A DNA stretch of 64,000 bases from CBDIHP01 sp965279195 (GCA_965279195.1 CBDIHP010000045.1:186001-250000), one strand, 5' to 3'. Counted from the first letter of the stretch, positions 41,016 through 49,875 are shown. Program-made: numbers and translations. Notes: generated by a model from the sequence alone, not told the origin.

Positions 41016-42380
41016 GTGTCGAACCTCACCCTCCTGCCTACCAGGTCCGAGACGATCGAGGGCGCCTCGGAGGACCTCCACGCCGGCCGGATCGACTGCG
41101 TCGGCCTGTTTGAACGCTGCCTCGCGCGGATCGAGCAGTGGGAGCCGACCGTCAAGGCGTGGGTCGTCGTCGACCGCGAAGGGGCCCGACGCCAGGCGGA
41201 GATCCTCGACGTCGAGCTTCAGGCCGGCAAGTCGCGCGGGCCGCTGCACGGCATCCCCGTGGGGATCAAGGACATCATCGACGTCCAGGGCCTCCCGACC
41301 CGCGCCGGCTCCCGGCGTTGGGGGCTCCAGCCGGCCGACAACGACGCCCCGCTCGTGACGAATCTGCGACAGAATGGCGCGGTGATTCTCGGGAAGACGG
41401 TCACGACGGCCTACGCCTGGATCGACCCGCCGCCGACGCGGAACCCCTGGAACACCTCGCGCACACCGGGCGGTTCGTCCAGCGGATCGGCCGCCGCCGT
41501 CGCGACCGGCATGTGCCTGGGTGCGATCGGCACGCAGACGGGCGGCTCGATCATCCGGCCGGCGTCGTTCTGCGGGGTCGCGGGCCTCAAGCCGTCGTTC
41601 CAGACGATCTCGACGAACGGCATTGTGAAGTTCTCCCCCAGCCTCGACACCCCTGGCCCCATCGCCCGGACGACCGTCGACCTGGCGATCCTGCTCCAGG
41701 CTCTCCGCCCGAGGTCGCAGGTCATCCTCGACATGGTAAAGAACGCCGCGATCCGAGCCCCGAAGTTCACCCGGCTCCGCGGCGTCTTCGAGGACAGGGC
41801 CGAGTTCGAGGTGCGGCAGGCGGTCGACTCCGTCCTGAAGATCCTCGAACGGGCGGGCGCGACCGTGGTCGACTCCGAGCCGCCCGCCGGTTTCGACACG
41901 CTCCACCGCGACCATCGGGCCATCATGTCGGCCGAGGCCGCGAGGGTGCACGAGATGCGATACGGCACCACGCCCGACGACTACCCGTCGAAGATCCGGG
42001 CCCTGATCGAGGAAGGGTCGTCTCTGCGTGCCCCGCGCTACATCCAGGCGAGGGAGCACCTGGAGACCATCCGGGCCGAGTCGCGGTTCTATCGACCCGG
42101 CGACGCCTTCATCATGCCCTCGACGACCGAGCCCGCGCCCGACCTCACCACGACCGGCGATCCGGTCCTGAACTCGCCCTGGACCTACGTGGGCCTGCCG
42201 GCGGTGACGATCCCCATCGGGCTGTCCCACGATGGGATGCCCCTCGGCCTCCAGCTCGTGGGTACCTTCGCCAATGATCCGCACGCGCTGGCCGTCGCGC
42301 ACTGGTGCGAGCGGGTGATCCGCGGGACCCACTACGTGAACGATCGTCCTGCGCCGGAGGAGTCCGATGTCCGCTCCTGA
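41016..42380 (+). CDS. amidase-signature family amidase
   Basis: A 454-residue enzyme of the amidase-signature family (GatA-like), hydrolysing or transferring amide groups. The catalytic Lys85 lies in VGIKDIIDVQG, the cis-Ser near 154 in PGGSSSGSAAAVA and the nucleophile Ser178 in GTQTGGSII, so the Ser-cisSer-Lys triad is complete. It starts with GTG at 41016, 6 bases after the first GTPase, and its end overlaps the second GTPase by 14 bases. It is not accompanied by gatB or gatC, so a role in Gln-tRNA formation is unlikely. Being wedged between GTPases is unusual; its substrate is unknown. Confidence 0.93.
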   Translation: MSNLTLLPTRSETIEGASEDLHAGRIDCVGLFERCLARIEQWEPTVKAWVVVDREGARRQAEILDVELQAGKSRGPLHGIPVGIKDIIDVQGLPTRAGSRRWGLQPADNDAPLVTNLRQNGAVILGKTVTTAYAWIDPPPTRNPWNTSRTPGGSSSGSAAAVATGMCLGAIGTQTGGSIIRPASFCGVAGLKPSFQTISTNGIVKFSPSLDTPGPIARTTVDLAILLQALRPRSQVILDMVKNAAIRAPKFTRLRGVFEDRAEFEVRQAVDSVLKILERAGATVVDSEPPAGFDTLHRDHRAIMSAEAARVHEMRYGTTPDDYPSKIRALIEEGSSLRAPRYIQAREHLETIRAESRFYRPGDAFIMPSTTEPAPDLTTTGDPVLNSPWTYVGLPAVTIPIGLSHDGMPLGLQLVGTFANDPHALAVAHWCERVIRGTHYVNDRPAPEESDVRS

Positions 42381-43779
42381 ACCGGCCACGCCCGACGAGC
42401 CCGTCGTCAACCTCGACGAGGTCCTCCAGAAGCTCGACTCGCACGACTGGGCCGTCGCCCAGGCCACCGAGAGCCTCGACCACACCCTCAGCTCCTTGAA
42501 ACTCAGCCCGGCCGAGGAGCAGGCGCTGGCGGCCGAACTCGGCCAGCTCCACGACCTCTCGCGCAAGCTGGAAGAACAGACCCTGGAGATCGCCGCGTTC
42601 GGGATGGTCAGCCGGGGCAAATCCTCGGTGATGAACGCCCTGCTCGGCCGGGAGGTCTTCAAGACCGGCTCGACCCACGGCACGACCGTCAAGAAGGACG
42701 CCGAGCGCTGGGAATTCTCGGCCGCCGAGGGAGCCGCCTGGCCCGAGGCCAAGGTCATCCTGATCGATACACCGGGCATCGACGAGGTCGGCGGCGAGGG
42801 GCGTGAGAAGCTGGCCCGCGATGTCGCGCGGCATGCCGACCTGATCCTCTTCGTCATCTCCAGCGACATGCAGCGCCGGGAGTTCGAGGCCCTCGAACAG
42901 CTCCGCGAGGCCAAGAAGCCGATCATCCTCGTCTTCAACCAGATCGACCGCTTCCCCGACACCGATCGCGACCTGATCCACGCCAAGCTCACCAACGAAC
43001 GCGTCCGCAACCTGATCCGGCCCGAGGACGTCGTACTCACGGCCGCTAAGCCCGACCCCTATCGCGTCAAGATCCAGCGCCCCGACGGCACCACGACCGT
43101 CGCCTGGGAACAACCCCCGGCCGTGATCGAGCCGCTCAAGCTGAAGATCCTCGAAGTCCTCGAACGCGAGGGCAAGGCGCTGATCGCGCTCAATACCTTG
43201 CTGTTCGCCGGGGACGTCCACGAGGAGATCGTCCGGCACAAGCTGAAGATCCGCGACGAGGCCGCCAACAAGCTGATCTGGAACTTCTGCATCGCCAAGG
43301 GCGCCGCCGTCGGTCTGAACCCGATCCCCGTCGCCGACCTCGCCGGGGGCCTTGCGGTCGACGTCGGGATGATCGTGGCGCTCAGCAAGGTCTACGGCAT
43401 CCCGGTCACGCGCAAGGCGGCGATCGGCCTGGTCAAGGACATGGTGAAGGCGTTGGGGGCGATGGGGGCGGTCGAGGTCGCCACCCGGATGCTCGCCAGC
43501 GGCGTGAAGGCCGCGCTCGGCGGGATCACCGTCATGAGCGGCGGGCTCGGGCTGCCCCTGACCCTGCTCGGCTACGGCGCCGTCGGCCTCACGCTCGGCA
43601 GCGCGGCCGCGACCACATCCTATGTCATCGGACAGGCGGCGAAGGTCTACCTGGAGCAGGGGTGCCAGTGGGGCCCGCGCGGGATCAAGAACGTGATCTC
43701 CCGGATCCTCGACGAGGCCAAGGCCGGAGGGGTCGTCGAGCGCCTGCGCGACGACCTCCGCGAGAAGATCCAGCCGTGA
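42367..43779 (+). CDS. DUF697/YcjF-type GTPase (second of three)
   Basis: A 470-residue protein. An N-terminal helical region of about 75 residues replaces the membrane anchor of the first GTPase. G1 is GMVSRGKS (79-86), G3 DTPG (134-137) and G4 NQID (191-194), a deviation from NKxD. The C-terminal DUF697 region has NPIPVADLAGGLAVDVGMI, VYGIPVT and the motif QGCQWGPRGI, with several hydrophobic helices that may insert into membrane. It starts with ATG inside the amidase gene and ends with the TGA overlapping the next GTG, so both junctions suggest coupled translation. Its function is unknown. Confidence 0.88.
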   Translation: MSAPEPATPDEPVVNLDEVLQKLDSHDWAVAQATESLDHTLSSLKLSPAEEQALAAELGQLHDLSRKLEEQTLEIAAFGMVSRGKSSVMNALLGREVFKTGSTHGTTVKKDAERWEFSAAEGAAWPEAKVILIDTPGIDEVGGEGREKLARDVARHADLILFVISSDMQRREFEALEQLREAKKPIILVFNQIDRFPDTDRDLIHAKLTNERVRNLIRPEDVVLTAAKPDPYRVKIQRPDGTTTVAWEQPPAVIEPLKLKILEVLEREGKALIALNTLLFAGDVHEEIVRHKLKIRDEAANKLIWNFCIAKGAAVGLNPIPVADLAGGLAVDVGMIVALSKVYGIPVTRKAAIGLVKDMVKALGAMGAVEVATRMLASGVKAALGGITVMSGGLGLPLTLLGYGAVGLTLGSAAATTSYVIGQAAKVYLEQGCQWGPRGIKNVISRILDEAKAGGVVERLRDDLREKIQP

Positions 43780-44948
43780 GCGGCACCCCAATCGAGCCCG
43801 CCCCGCTCGCGATCGCGGTCTATGGCATCGTGAACGCGGGCAAGTCGAGCCTCATCAACGCCTTGCGCGGCCGGGACGACCAGGCCGTCGCCCCGACCGG
43901 CGGCACCACGACCGAGGTCGTCGAACTCCACTGGGACGGGCTCGCGGAGGCGCTCCCCGGCCGCCGCGTCGTGCTCCTCGACACCCCCGGCCTGGAGGAG
44001 GTCGATGGCGCCTCGCTCGGGGCCGACGCCACCAGGGCCGCCCGGTCGAGCGACCTCGTCCTGTTCGTCATCGCCGAGGACCTGACCGACTCGGCCCGCG
44101 ACGCCTTGCTCGCCCTGCGCGAGATCGGCAAGCCCGTCGTGCTGGTCCTGAACAAGGTCGACTTGCTTGGACCTGGAGAGGAAGACCGGGTGCTATCGTC
44201 CATCCGAGATCGCCTGGCGGGGGAACTCGATGCCGGGCTGATCGTCCCGGTCGCGGCCGCGCCCTTGTTCCGGCTGAGGGAGATCCAGCCGGACGGGTCT
44301 TCTCGGATGGTGACCGAGAAGGGGCCGCCTGAGGTCGAGGCGTTGACGAAATTGCTCGAAACGACCCTGCCCGCCGCGGCCGAGCACGTGGCCGAGCTGG
44401 GGCGGATCGTCCGCGAGTCGGAGGCCACTCAGGCAACCGCAATCGAACGGAAGCGATCGCTCCGGGCCCGGGCCGAACAGGTGGCGGACGAGACGGCGGT
44501 CGGCCTGGCGGTCGCGATGGCGGTCAACCCGGTCCCCTTGATCGACTTCCTGACGGGCCCGGCCGGGCTGATCGTGCTGATCCAGCGGGTCGCGATGGTC
44601 TACGGCGAGCGGTTCTCGCCCGACCTGGCGAAGGACCTGGCAAAAGAAATTGTGAGCGCCGGGCGTCGCATTATGTGGGGGAGCTTCGCGGGGATCTTCG
44701 CCGGGGGGGCCATGAAGATCCTGCCAGGGATCGGCCACCTGGCGGGCTCGATCACCCAGGGGACCTCCGCCGGCTACTTCGGCCACGTGGTCGGCCGGGC
44801 CCTGGTCGACTACCTTGAGAATGGCCACAACTGGGGCGAGGCCGGCCTCGTCGCCGCCCTCGAACGCATCGCCGCCCAGACCGACCGGTCGGAGCTGACC
44901 CGGGGTGTCGCCGAACGCATCCGGAAGCGGATCAAGGGTTTGCGGTGA
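43776..44948 (+). CDS. DUF697/YcjF-type GTPase (third of three)
   Basis: A 390-residue protein, the shortest of the three. The G domain starts almost at the N-terminus: G1 GIVNAGKS (17-24), G2 GGTTTEVV, G3 DTPG (69-72), G4 NKVD (126-129), all canonical. The DUF697 part shows NPVPLIDFLTGPAGLIVLIQ, MVYGERFS and NGHNWGEAGLVAALERI. The GTG at 43776 overlaps the preceding stop by 4 bases (GTGA); the frame upstream lies inside the second GTPase. The three paralogs differ in N-terminus: membrane anchor, helical domain, none. This suggests a hetero-oligomeric GTPase system. It is probably the end of the operon. Confidence 0.88.
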   Translation: MSGTPIEPAPLAIAVYGIVNAGKSSLINALRGRDDQAVAPTGGTTTEVVELHWDGLAEALPGRRVVLLDTPGLEEVDGASLGADATRAARSSDLVLFVIAEDLTDSARDALLALREIGKPVVLVLNKVDLLGPGEEDRVLSSIRDRLAGELDAGLIVPVAAAPLFRLREIQPDGSSRMVTEKGPPEVEALTKLLETTLPAAAEHVAELGRIVRESEATQATAIERKRSLRARAEQVADETAVGLAVAMAVNPVPLIDFLTGPAGLIVLIQRVAMVYGERFSPDLAKDLAKEIVSAGRRIMWGSFAGIFAGGAMKILPGIGHLAGSITQGTSAGYFGHVVGRALVDYLENGHNWGEAGLVAALERIAAQTDRSELTRGVAERIRKRIKGLR

Positions 44949-44996
44949 TTTGGCTTTGTTCCGTCATTTTTGAAATCGCACCCCAGCGGGGTTGAA

Positions 44997-45464
44997 ATGG
45001 GTTCGTTCGACTGGAAACAGCAACTCCGCCGCTGGTGGTGGGCCATCCTGCTGACGGTGGCGGCCGTGGTGGGTCTCGGGATTGGGTTTGTTCCCGAACT
45101 TCTGGCGACCAATGGCGCGGTTGGTTCGTTCTGGCGGTTGATCTCGGCGGTCAATCGGGGCGACCTCGACGCCGTCCGGAACGAGTGTTCGGGACGATAT
45201 CTAGCCACCCACAAAATCGAGGCCGCCCCCGAGGGCGGGGTGGTGAACTTCCCCCGGAACATCAACAAGAACTTCAAGGCCTGGCGCGACGGGAAGGACG
45301 TCCTTCTGTGCCCGACGAACCGCATCGGTCCCGTGTACCGCTTCGTGCGGGAAGGTTCGGCCTGGAAGTTCGACGGCCCGGCGGGGCTCCTGCGTCCCGG
45401 CGGCGTTTTCATCTCAGCGGGGGAACTCGGAGCACCCATCGGCGAGCCGGGCGGTTCGCCGTAG
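44997..45464 (+). CDS. small membrane-anchored hypothetical protein
   Basis: A 155-residue protein with one N-terminal membrane segment (WWWAILLTVAAVVGLGIGFV) and a soluble domain beginning SFWRLISAVNRGDLDAVRNE, which resembles the start of SnoaL/NTF2-like ligand-binding folds. The ATG at 44997 is preferred to a TTG nine codons upstream. It lies 48 bases after the GTPase operon on the same strand and could be transcribed with it. No catalytic residues are evident. Confidence 0.72.
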   Translation: MGSFDWKQQLRRWWWAILLTVAAVVGLGIGFVPELLATNGAVGSFWRLISAVNRGDLDAVRNECSGRYLATHKIEAAPEGGVVNFPRNINKNFKAWRDGKDVLLCPTNRIGPVYRFVREGSAWKFDGPAGLLRPGGVFISAGELGAPIGEPGGSP

Positions 45465-45493
45465 GCTCGACGCAACCCGCGTTCCTGCTTCGA

Positions 45494-45521
45494 TTGACAG
45501 CATCCCCCGGATCGCTAGAAT
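45494..45521 (+). promoter_or_regulatory. sigma70 promoter of the exbB-exbD-dedA unit
   Basis: A consensus TTGACA at 45494-45499, a 16-base spacer, and TAGAAT at 45516-45521. It lies about 97 bases before the exbB start. Confidence 0.7.
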
Positions 45522-45617
45522 CGACCGGACCAGCCTTGCTGCGATCGTGCGCGCCCCGCGTCGTCCGGCCGGATCCTGGTTCCCGAACGCTTGCCCAGGA
45601 CACGGAGGACGCTCGTG

Positions 45618-46520
45618 ATGCGAGGGAGTCGCCCGACCCGCCGGATCCTCCGCGCGGGGCTCGGTCTCTGGCTGCTTTTCCTGCCGGTCGTCGCCGGGGC
45701 CCAGGACCCCAAGACCGGGGCCGACCCCAAGGCCGCGACCATCCCCGCCGAGACCGTCCCCGACGAACAACCGAAGGTTAAGTCAGTCGAGCCGCCCAAG
45801 GCCGCCGACACCAGGGCCGCGAAGGCCCCCGCCGGGCTGGCCTCGATCATCACCCTGTCCAATCCGATGGTCTGGGCCCTCGGCGCCTGCTCCATCGTGA
45901 CCCTCGGTTTTACACTCGAACGCCTGGTCGCCCTCCGCAAGGGGCGGGTGATCCCGAAAGACTTCGTCCAGCGCTTCTCCGAGCGTCTGGCCACCGGCAA
46001 GCTCGACCGCGACCGCGCGATCGAGCTTTGCAAGGCCAACGACAGCCCGATGGCCCGGATCTTCCTCCACATCGTGAGGTACTGGGGCCAGCCGGCCGCC
46101 GTGATCCGTCAGGCCCTCGACCACGACGCCGCCGGCGAGATCATCGACCTCAAGCGGAACGTCCGGGTCCTGAACGGCACGGCCACCCTCGCACCGCTGC
46201 TTGGGCTGCTCGGGACCGTCATCGGCATGATCCAGTCGTTCGACGCCCTCGGGTCGAAGGTCTCGGCCGCGAAGGGCGAGGCGCTCGCCAGCGGAATCAG
46301 CCTGGCGCTCGTGTCCACGGCCATCGGCCTGGGGATCGCCATCATCTCGGTCGCCGCGTACTACTTCCTCCTCAACAAGGTCGACATCGTCGTCCGCCAG
46401 CTCGACGAGAACGCGAGGCAGGTCATCGACCTCGTCTCGGCCGAGGCCCTGCGGCCCGCCCACGATCGGCGGACGCACTCGTCCGAGCACCATAGCCGGA
46501 TCGAGTCGCGGTCGATCTGA
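45618..46520 (+). CDS. exbB: MotA/TolQ/ExbB proton channel family protein
   Basis: A 300-residue energy-transduction protein that with ExbD/TolR uses the proton gradient to drive outer-membrane processes. It has an N-terminal signal-like segment (ILRAGLGLWLLFLPVVAGAQ), a Pro/Lys-rich periplasmic stretch to about 75, then a membrane segment and the family core LNGTATLAPLLGLLGTVIGMIQSF and GEALASGISLALVSTAIGLGIAI. The ATG at 45618 has GGAGGA eight bases upstream. The exbD gene follows 48 bases later. It may power TonB-dependent uptake or Tol-type envelope functions; a TonB gene is not in the window. Confidence 0.93.
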   Translation: MRGSRPTRRILRAGLGLWLLFLPVVAGAQDPKTGADPKAATIPAETVPDEQPKVKSVEPPKAADTRAAKAPAGLASIITLSNPMVWALGACSIVTLGFTLERLVALRKGRVIPKDFVQRFSERLATGKLDRDRAIELCKANDSPMARIFLHIVRYWGQPAAVIRQALDHDAAGEIIDLKRNVRVLNGTATLAPLLGLLGTVIGMIQSFDALGSKVSAAKGEALASGISLALVSTAIGLGIAIISVAAYYFLLNKVDIVVRQLDENARQVIDLVSAEALRPAHDRRTHSSEHHSRIESRSI

Positions 46521-46568
46521 CCGAGCCGGTCTCGTGTTGCCGCAGGACCACGGGAGGCCCCGAGCGCG

Positions 46569-47012
46569 ATGCTTTCCGACCGCCTGAAAGCCGACGAGAT
46601 GCCCTACATCAACATGACCCCCATGGTCGATGTGGTGCTCTGCCTGCTGATCTTCTTCATGGCCGCCACCCGGCTCTATGATTGGGACGAGAACGAATTC
46701 GCCGTGAAGGTGCCCGAGGTCTCGAGCGCCGCCCCTCTGACCTCCGCCCCCGAGGACCTGATCCTCACGATCGTCGGGCCGGGCAAGGTGGCGGTGGGCG
46801 AGACGTCGGTCGACCTCGACTCGCTCCAGCGGATCCTCGTCTCGGCCCGCGAGCGGTACGCCGACCAGGCCGTGCTCATCCGGGGCGACGGCAAGCTCGA
46901 CTACCAGGCCCTCGCCGATGTGCTCTCCACCTGCCACGAGGCGGGGATCAAGAATGTCCGTCTGCCGGTCCGGCCGCGAGAGAATGTCCAAGGCGCCAAG
47001 TCCTCGCCCTGA
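46569..47012 (+). CDS. exbD: biopolymer transport protein ExbD/TolR
   Basis: A 147-residue partner of ExbB. It has one membrane helix near the N-terminus (MTPMVDVVLCLLIFFMAA) in which the Asp21-type proton-binding residue of the family is present (MVDVV), followed by a periplasmic domain with VDLDSLQRILVSARERYADQ and IRGDGKLDYQALADVL, both typical. It starts with ATG at 46569 and lies directly after exbB, so the two form the usual pair. DedA follows 33 bases later. Confidence 0.94.
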   Translation: MLSDRLKADEMPYINMTPMVDVVLCLLIFFMAATRLYDWDENEFAVKVPEVSSAAPLTSAPEDLILTIVGPGKVAVGETSVDLDSLQRILVSARERYADQAVLIRGDGKLDYQALADVLSTCHEAGIKNVRLPVRPRENVQGAKSSP

Positions 47013-47045
47013 GTCCGCATCCTACGCATCCACAGGAAATCGCCC

Positions 47046-47699
47046 GTGCTGCAACAGATTTTCGAGTCGATCAAGACGGTTATCGATGCCGAGACGTTCG
47101 TCAAGCTCGGCTACTGGGCGATGACCCTGATCGTGTTCACCGAGACCGGCCTGCTCATCGGGTTCTGCCTGCCGGGCGACTCCCTGCTGGTCACCGCCGG
47201 CATCTTCGCCGCGCGTGGGGACCTGGACATCGTCCTGATCAACGTCCTGCTCATCCCCGCCGCCATCCTCGGCGACACGGTGGGCTACGCCATCGGCTGG
47301 TACACCGGGCCGAGGCTGTTCAAGAAGAAGAAGTCGCTGCTGTTCAACCCCGAGCACCTCGTGGCCGCCCACGAGTTCTACGAGCGGCACGGCGGCAAGA
47401 CGATCATCCTGGCCCGGTTCATGCCGATCGTCCGGACCTTCGCCCCGCTGGTCGCCGGCATGGCGAAGATGAACTACCGGTCGTTCCTGGCCTACAACGT
47501 GATCGGCGGGATCGGCTGGATCACCAGCATGTCGCTGATCGGCTACGTCTTCGGGCGGATGTATCCGAACATCATCAAGAAGCTGGACTACCTCATCGTC
47601 ATCATCGTGTTCGTGTCGATCCTGCCCGGGATCATTCACATGATCATGCACAAGCTCAACCAGAAGAAGCGGGCGATCGCCGTCGAGGGCGATGCCTGA
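47046..47699 (+). CDS. DedA family membrane protein
   Basis: A 217-residue polytopic protein of the DedA/SNARE-associated family, thought to act as lipid (undecaprenyl phosphate or phospholipid) translocases. It has the family sequences FTETGLLIGFCLPGDSLLVTAG, GDTVGYAIGWYTG and, with the conserved Glu/Arg pattern, YERHGGKTIILARFMPIVRTFAPLVAG. It starts with GTG at 47046 after GGAAATCGCCC. It is probably transcribed with exbB and exbD. A hairpin follows the stop. Confidence 0.94.
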   Translation: MLQQIFESIKTVIDAETFVKLGYWAMTLIVFTETGLLIGFCLPGDSLLVTAGIFAARGDLDIVLINVLLIPAAILGDTVGYAIGWYTGPRLFKKKKSLLFNPEHLVAAHEFYERHGGKTIILARFMPIVRTFAPLVAGMAKMNYRSFLAYNVIGGIGWITSMSLIGYVFGRMYPNIIKKLDYLIVIIVFVSILPGIIHMIMHKLNQKKRAIAVEGDA

Positions 47700-47754
47700 C
47701 CCTGGAGCACGAAAGCGAAGCTTCCGCGTTCTGGAAAGATACGAGAACGCAGAG

Positions 47755-47790
47755 TGCCCGCGAACTTCCGGTGACGGATGTCCGCGGGCA
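47755..47790. terminator. hairpin between convergent dedA and Dabb genes
   Basis: An 8-bp stem (tgcccgcg against cgcgggca), a symmetric 4x4 internal loop, then a 4-bp stem (tccg/cgga) with loop gtga. There is no T-tract. It fits a bidirectional terminator. Confidence 0.45.
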
Positions 47791-47869
47791 TCCCCGATTG
47801 GCTAACGATTCGGTCGTCTGATTCAACCTCGCTGGAGGAAGGCAGAAGCCCTGCTTCCGCACAACAAAG

Positions 47870-48178
47870 TCAGGAGACCAGCGAGTCGAAGACCCGCACC
47901 TTGGCCCAGGTCTCCTTGTTCTCGGCGATGAACTGGAGGTGCAGGGGGGCGGTCTGGTAGAGGTCGTGGCTGGCGCGGGAGTCGAAGACGACGTGGAGCG
48001 CGACGTCGAAATCGAGGTCGTTGACCGGCCGGGCGAGCTCGGGTTCGAGCAGGCCGGCGGCGAAGAAGACGACGCCCGGGTGGTCCTTGAGGTACGTCTG
48101 GCAGGCGGCGACCAGCGCGTCGCGGCCCTCGGGGGTCGGGTTCTTCAGGCTGAAGTAGACGTGGTGGGCGAGCATCAT
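47870..48178 (-). CDS. Dabb (stress-responsive A/B barrel) family protein
   Basis: A 102-residue protein of the Dabb family (dimeric alpha/beta barrel). It starts LAHHVYFSLKNPTPEGRDALVAACQTYL, includes the family-like DFDVALHVVFDSRASHDLYQ and ends HLQFIAENKETWAKVRVFDS. Two Met codons stand together at the start (48178 and 48175). It is transcribed in the same direction as mtnA, 49 bases after its stop. The family binds various small ligands; its role is unclear. Confidence 0.9.
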   Translation of the reverse strand: MMLAHHVYFSLKNPTPEGRDALVAACQTYLKDHPGVVFFAAGLLEPELARPVNDLDFDVALHVVFDSRASHDLYQTAPLHLQFIAENKETWAKVRVFDSLVS

Positions 48179-48227
48179 CGTCGGTTCTCGGCTGGGCGAC
48201 GGGCCTCGTCGCGGGGAATCGGTCAGA

Positions 48228-49310
48228 TCAGGAATTCAAGACGCGTGCGACATTTTCGGCCGTCACGGGCGAGATCACGCCCTTCTCGGTGACGATGCCG
48301 GTGATCAGGCCGGCCGGGGTGACGTCGAACGCGGGGTTGTAGACCAAGATGCCCTCGGGGGCGGTGGCCTTGCCGAACCCCCGGGTGATCTCCGCCGGGT
48401 CACGCTGCTCGATCGGGATGGTAGAGCCGTCGGCGAGGCTGAGGTCGAACGTGCTCGACGGGGCCGCGACGTAAAACGGGATGCCGTGGGCGTGGGCCAG
48501 CACGGCGACGCCGTAGGTGCCGATCTTGTTGGCCGCGTCGCCGTTGGCGGCGATGCGGTCGGCCCCGACGACGACCAGCTGGACCTTCCCTTCCTTCATC
48601 ACCTGCGCGGCCATGTTGTCGCAGATGAGCGTGACCGGCACGCCCCGCTCCTTGAGTTCCCAGGCCGTCAGCCGGGCCCCCTGGAGCAGCGGGCGGGTCT
48701 CGTCCGCGAACACGTGCAAGGGTGTGCCAGCTTCTAAGGCCGAGAAGATCACGGCCAGGGCGGTCCCGTAGTCGGCCGTCGCCAGCCCGCCGGCATTGCA
48801 GTGGGTCAGGACGCCATCCCCGGGCGCGATCAGGGGCGCACCGTGTCGGCCGATGGCCCGGCACATCCTCCGATCCTCCTCGGCGATCCGCTCGGCCTCG
48901 GCCAGCAACTCGGCCACGAAGGCATCGGGGGCCATCTCGCCCAGGGAGTCCGCGAACCGGGTCATCCGGTCGAGGGCCCAGAACAGGTTCACCGCCGTCG
49001 GCCGACTGGTCGCGAGCGAATCGGCCGCCGCCTTCGCCGCCTGTCGGACCTCCCGGAGCGAGGCCCCGGAGTTGGCCGCGATCTGGGCCCCGAGGACGAA
49101 CCCATACCCCGCCGTCACCCCGATCGCCGGTGCCCCGCGCACTCGGAGGACCTTGATGGCCTCCCAGACCGTCGGGACGTCCTTGCAGTCGATCAGGACG
49201 TGTTCATTCGGGAGGAGCGTCTGGTCGATCAGGCGGACGCAGCCGCCGAGCACATCGCCGTGCCAGGAGACGGTGCGGAAGCCGGGGTCAATCTGGGGAG
49301 CATCGCTCAC
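48228..49310 (-). CDS. mtnA: S-methyl-5-thioribose-1-phosphate isomerase MtnA
   Basis: Converts methylthioribose-1-phosphate to methylthioribulose-1-phosphate in the methionine salvage pathway. The 360-residue protein has the N-terminal GAPAIGVTAGYGFVLGAQ, the catalytic Cys in LTHCNAGGLATADYGTAL, the catalytic Asp in VVGADRIAANGDAANKIGTYG, and the C-terminal PIEQRDPAEIT. It starts with GTG at 49310. The product family includes eIF2B-like proteins, but these residues point to MtnA. No other salvage genes are close. It is probably transcribed with the Dabb gene after it. Confidence 0.95.
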   Translation of the reverse strand: MSDAPQIDPGFRTVSWHGDVLGGCVRLIDQTLLPNEHVLIDCKDVPTVWEAIKVLRVRGAPAIGVTAGYGFVLGAQIAANSGASLREVRQAAKAAADSLATSRPTAVNLFWALDRMTRFADSLGEMAPDAFVAELLAEAERIAEEDRRMCRAIGRHGAPLIAPGDGVLTHCNAGGLATADYGTALAVIFSALEAGTPLHVFADETRPLLQGARLTAWELKERGVPVTLICDNMAAQVMKEGKVQLVVVGADRIAANGDAANKIGTYGVAVLAHAHGIPFYVAAPSSTFDLSLADGSTIPIEQRDPAEITRGFGKATAPEGILVYNPAFDVTPAGLITGIVTEKGVISPVTAENVARVLNS

Positions 49311-49410
49311 GGTTCAATCCATCGAAAAACAAGCATTCAGTGAGCAACGCGGCTCCAAACGGGTCGGGGGTAGGGTGATGGGGACGAGACGTCGAGAGAC
49401 CGACAAATTC

Positions 49411-49445
49411 TCACCCATCACCCATCACCCATCACCCATCACCCA
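49411..49445. repeat. tandem heptanucleotide repeat (TCACCCA)5
   Basis: Five exact copies of a 7-base unit in a row, followed by a decayed copy, just past the stop of the acidic small protein (minus strand) and upstream of mtnA. The unit length is not a multiple of three and it lies outside genes. Copy number may vary. Confidence 0.95.
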
Positions 49446-49449
49446 TCAA

Positions 49450-49749
49450 TCATTCTTCTTCGTCTTCGTACTCGCCTTCCTCGTCGCCTTCTTCCTCGGG
49501 GTCGACCCACGAGTGGACCTCGGCGTAGACGTCCCAGATGCTCTTCATGGCGTGCTTGAGGTCCTGGGGCTTGAGCGGCGGGTGGCTGCCGGTGAAGCCC
49601 GCGACCTCGGCGGCCAGGCGGAGCAGGTCGAGGTTCTGGCGGCGGAGTTCGAGGAAGATCTGGCTCTGGCGGTCGAGTTCGAGGGCCTGCTCGATCGCCT
49701 CGTCTTCGTGGTCGTGGTCGCAATTCTCGTCGTGAACATGTTCGGACAT
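49450..49749 (-). CDS. small acidic hypothetical protein
   Basis: A 99-residue protein. The N-terminus is rich in His, Asp and Glu (EHVHDENCDHDHEDEAIEQA), a possible metal-binding stretch. A helical middle part follows (LELRRQNLDLLRLAAEVAG), and the last 17 residues are almost all acidic (PEEEGDEEGEYEDEEE). It starts with ATG at 49749. It lies between mtnA and ald on the same strand. I do not recognise a family; metal binding or a chaperone-like role is possible. Confidence 0.75.
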   Translation of the reverse strand: MSEHVHDENCDHDHEDEAIEQALELDRQSQIFLELRRQNLDLLRLAAEVAGFTGSHPPLKPQDLKHAMKSIWDVYAEVHSWVDPEEEGDEEGEYEDEEE

Positions 49750-49875
49750 GCGATGGCTCCTTGGACGTGGGGTCGGAAGGGTTCTGCAGAGAGGCGTCGG
49801 GCCTGTGCGGTTCTCACGCCAGGCGGAAACCCGCGTCGCGGGAGGGGGAATGAGGGCCGGGCAGGGGCCCTGCTG

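Noticed and set aside
41016..42380. Amidase as GatA of the Glu-tRNA amidotransferase
   Set aside because: No gatB or gatC is near, and the gene lies in a GTPase operon; only the general amidase-signature family is supported.
49411..49447. Possible CRISPR-like or telomere-like repeat
   Set aside because: Units are 7 bases, directly adjacent with no spacers and only five copies; it is a simple tandem repeat.
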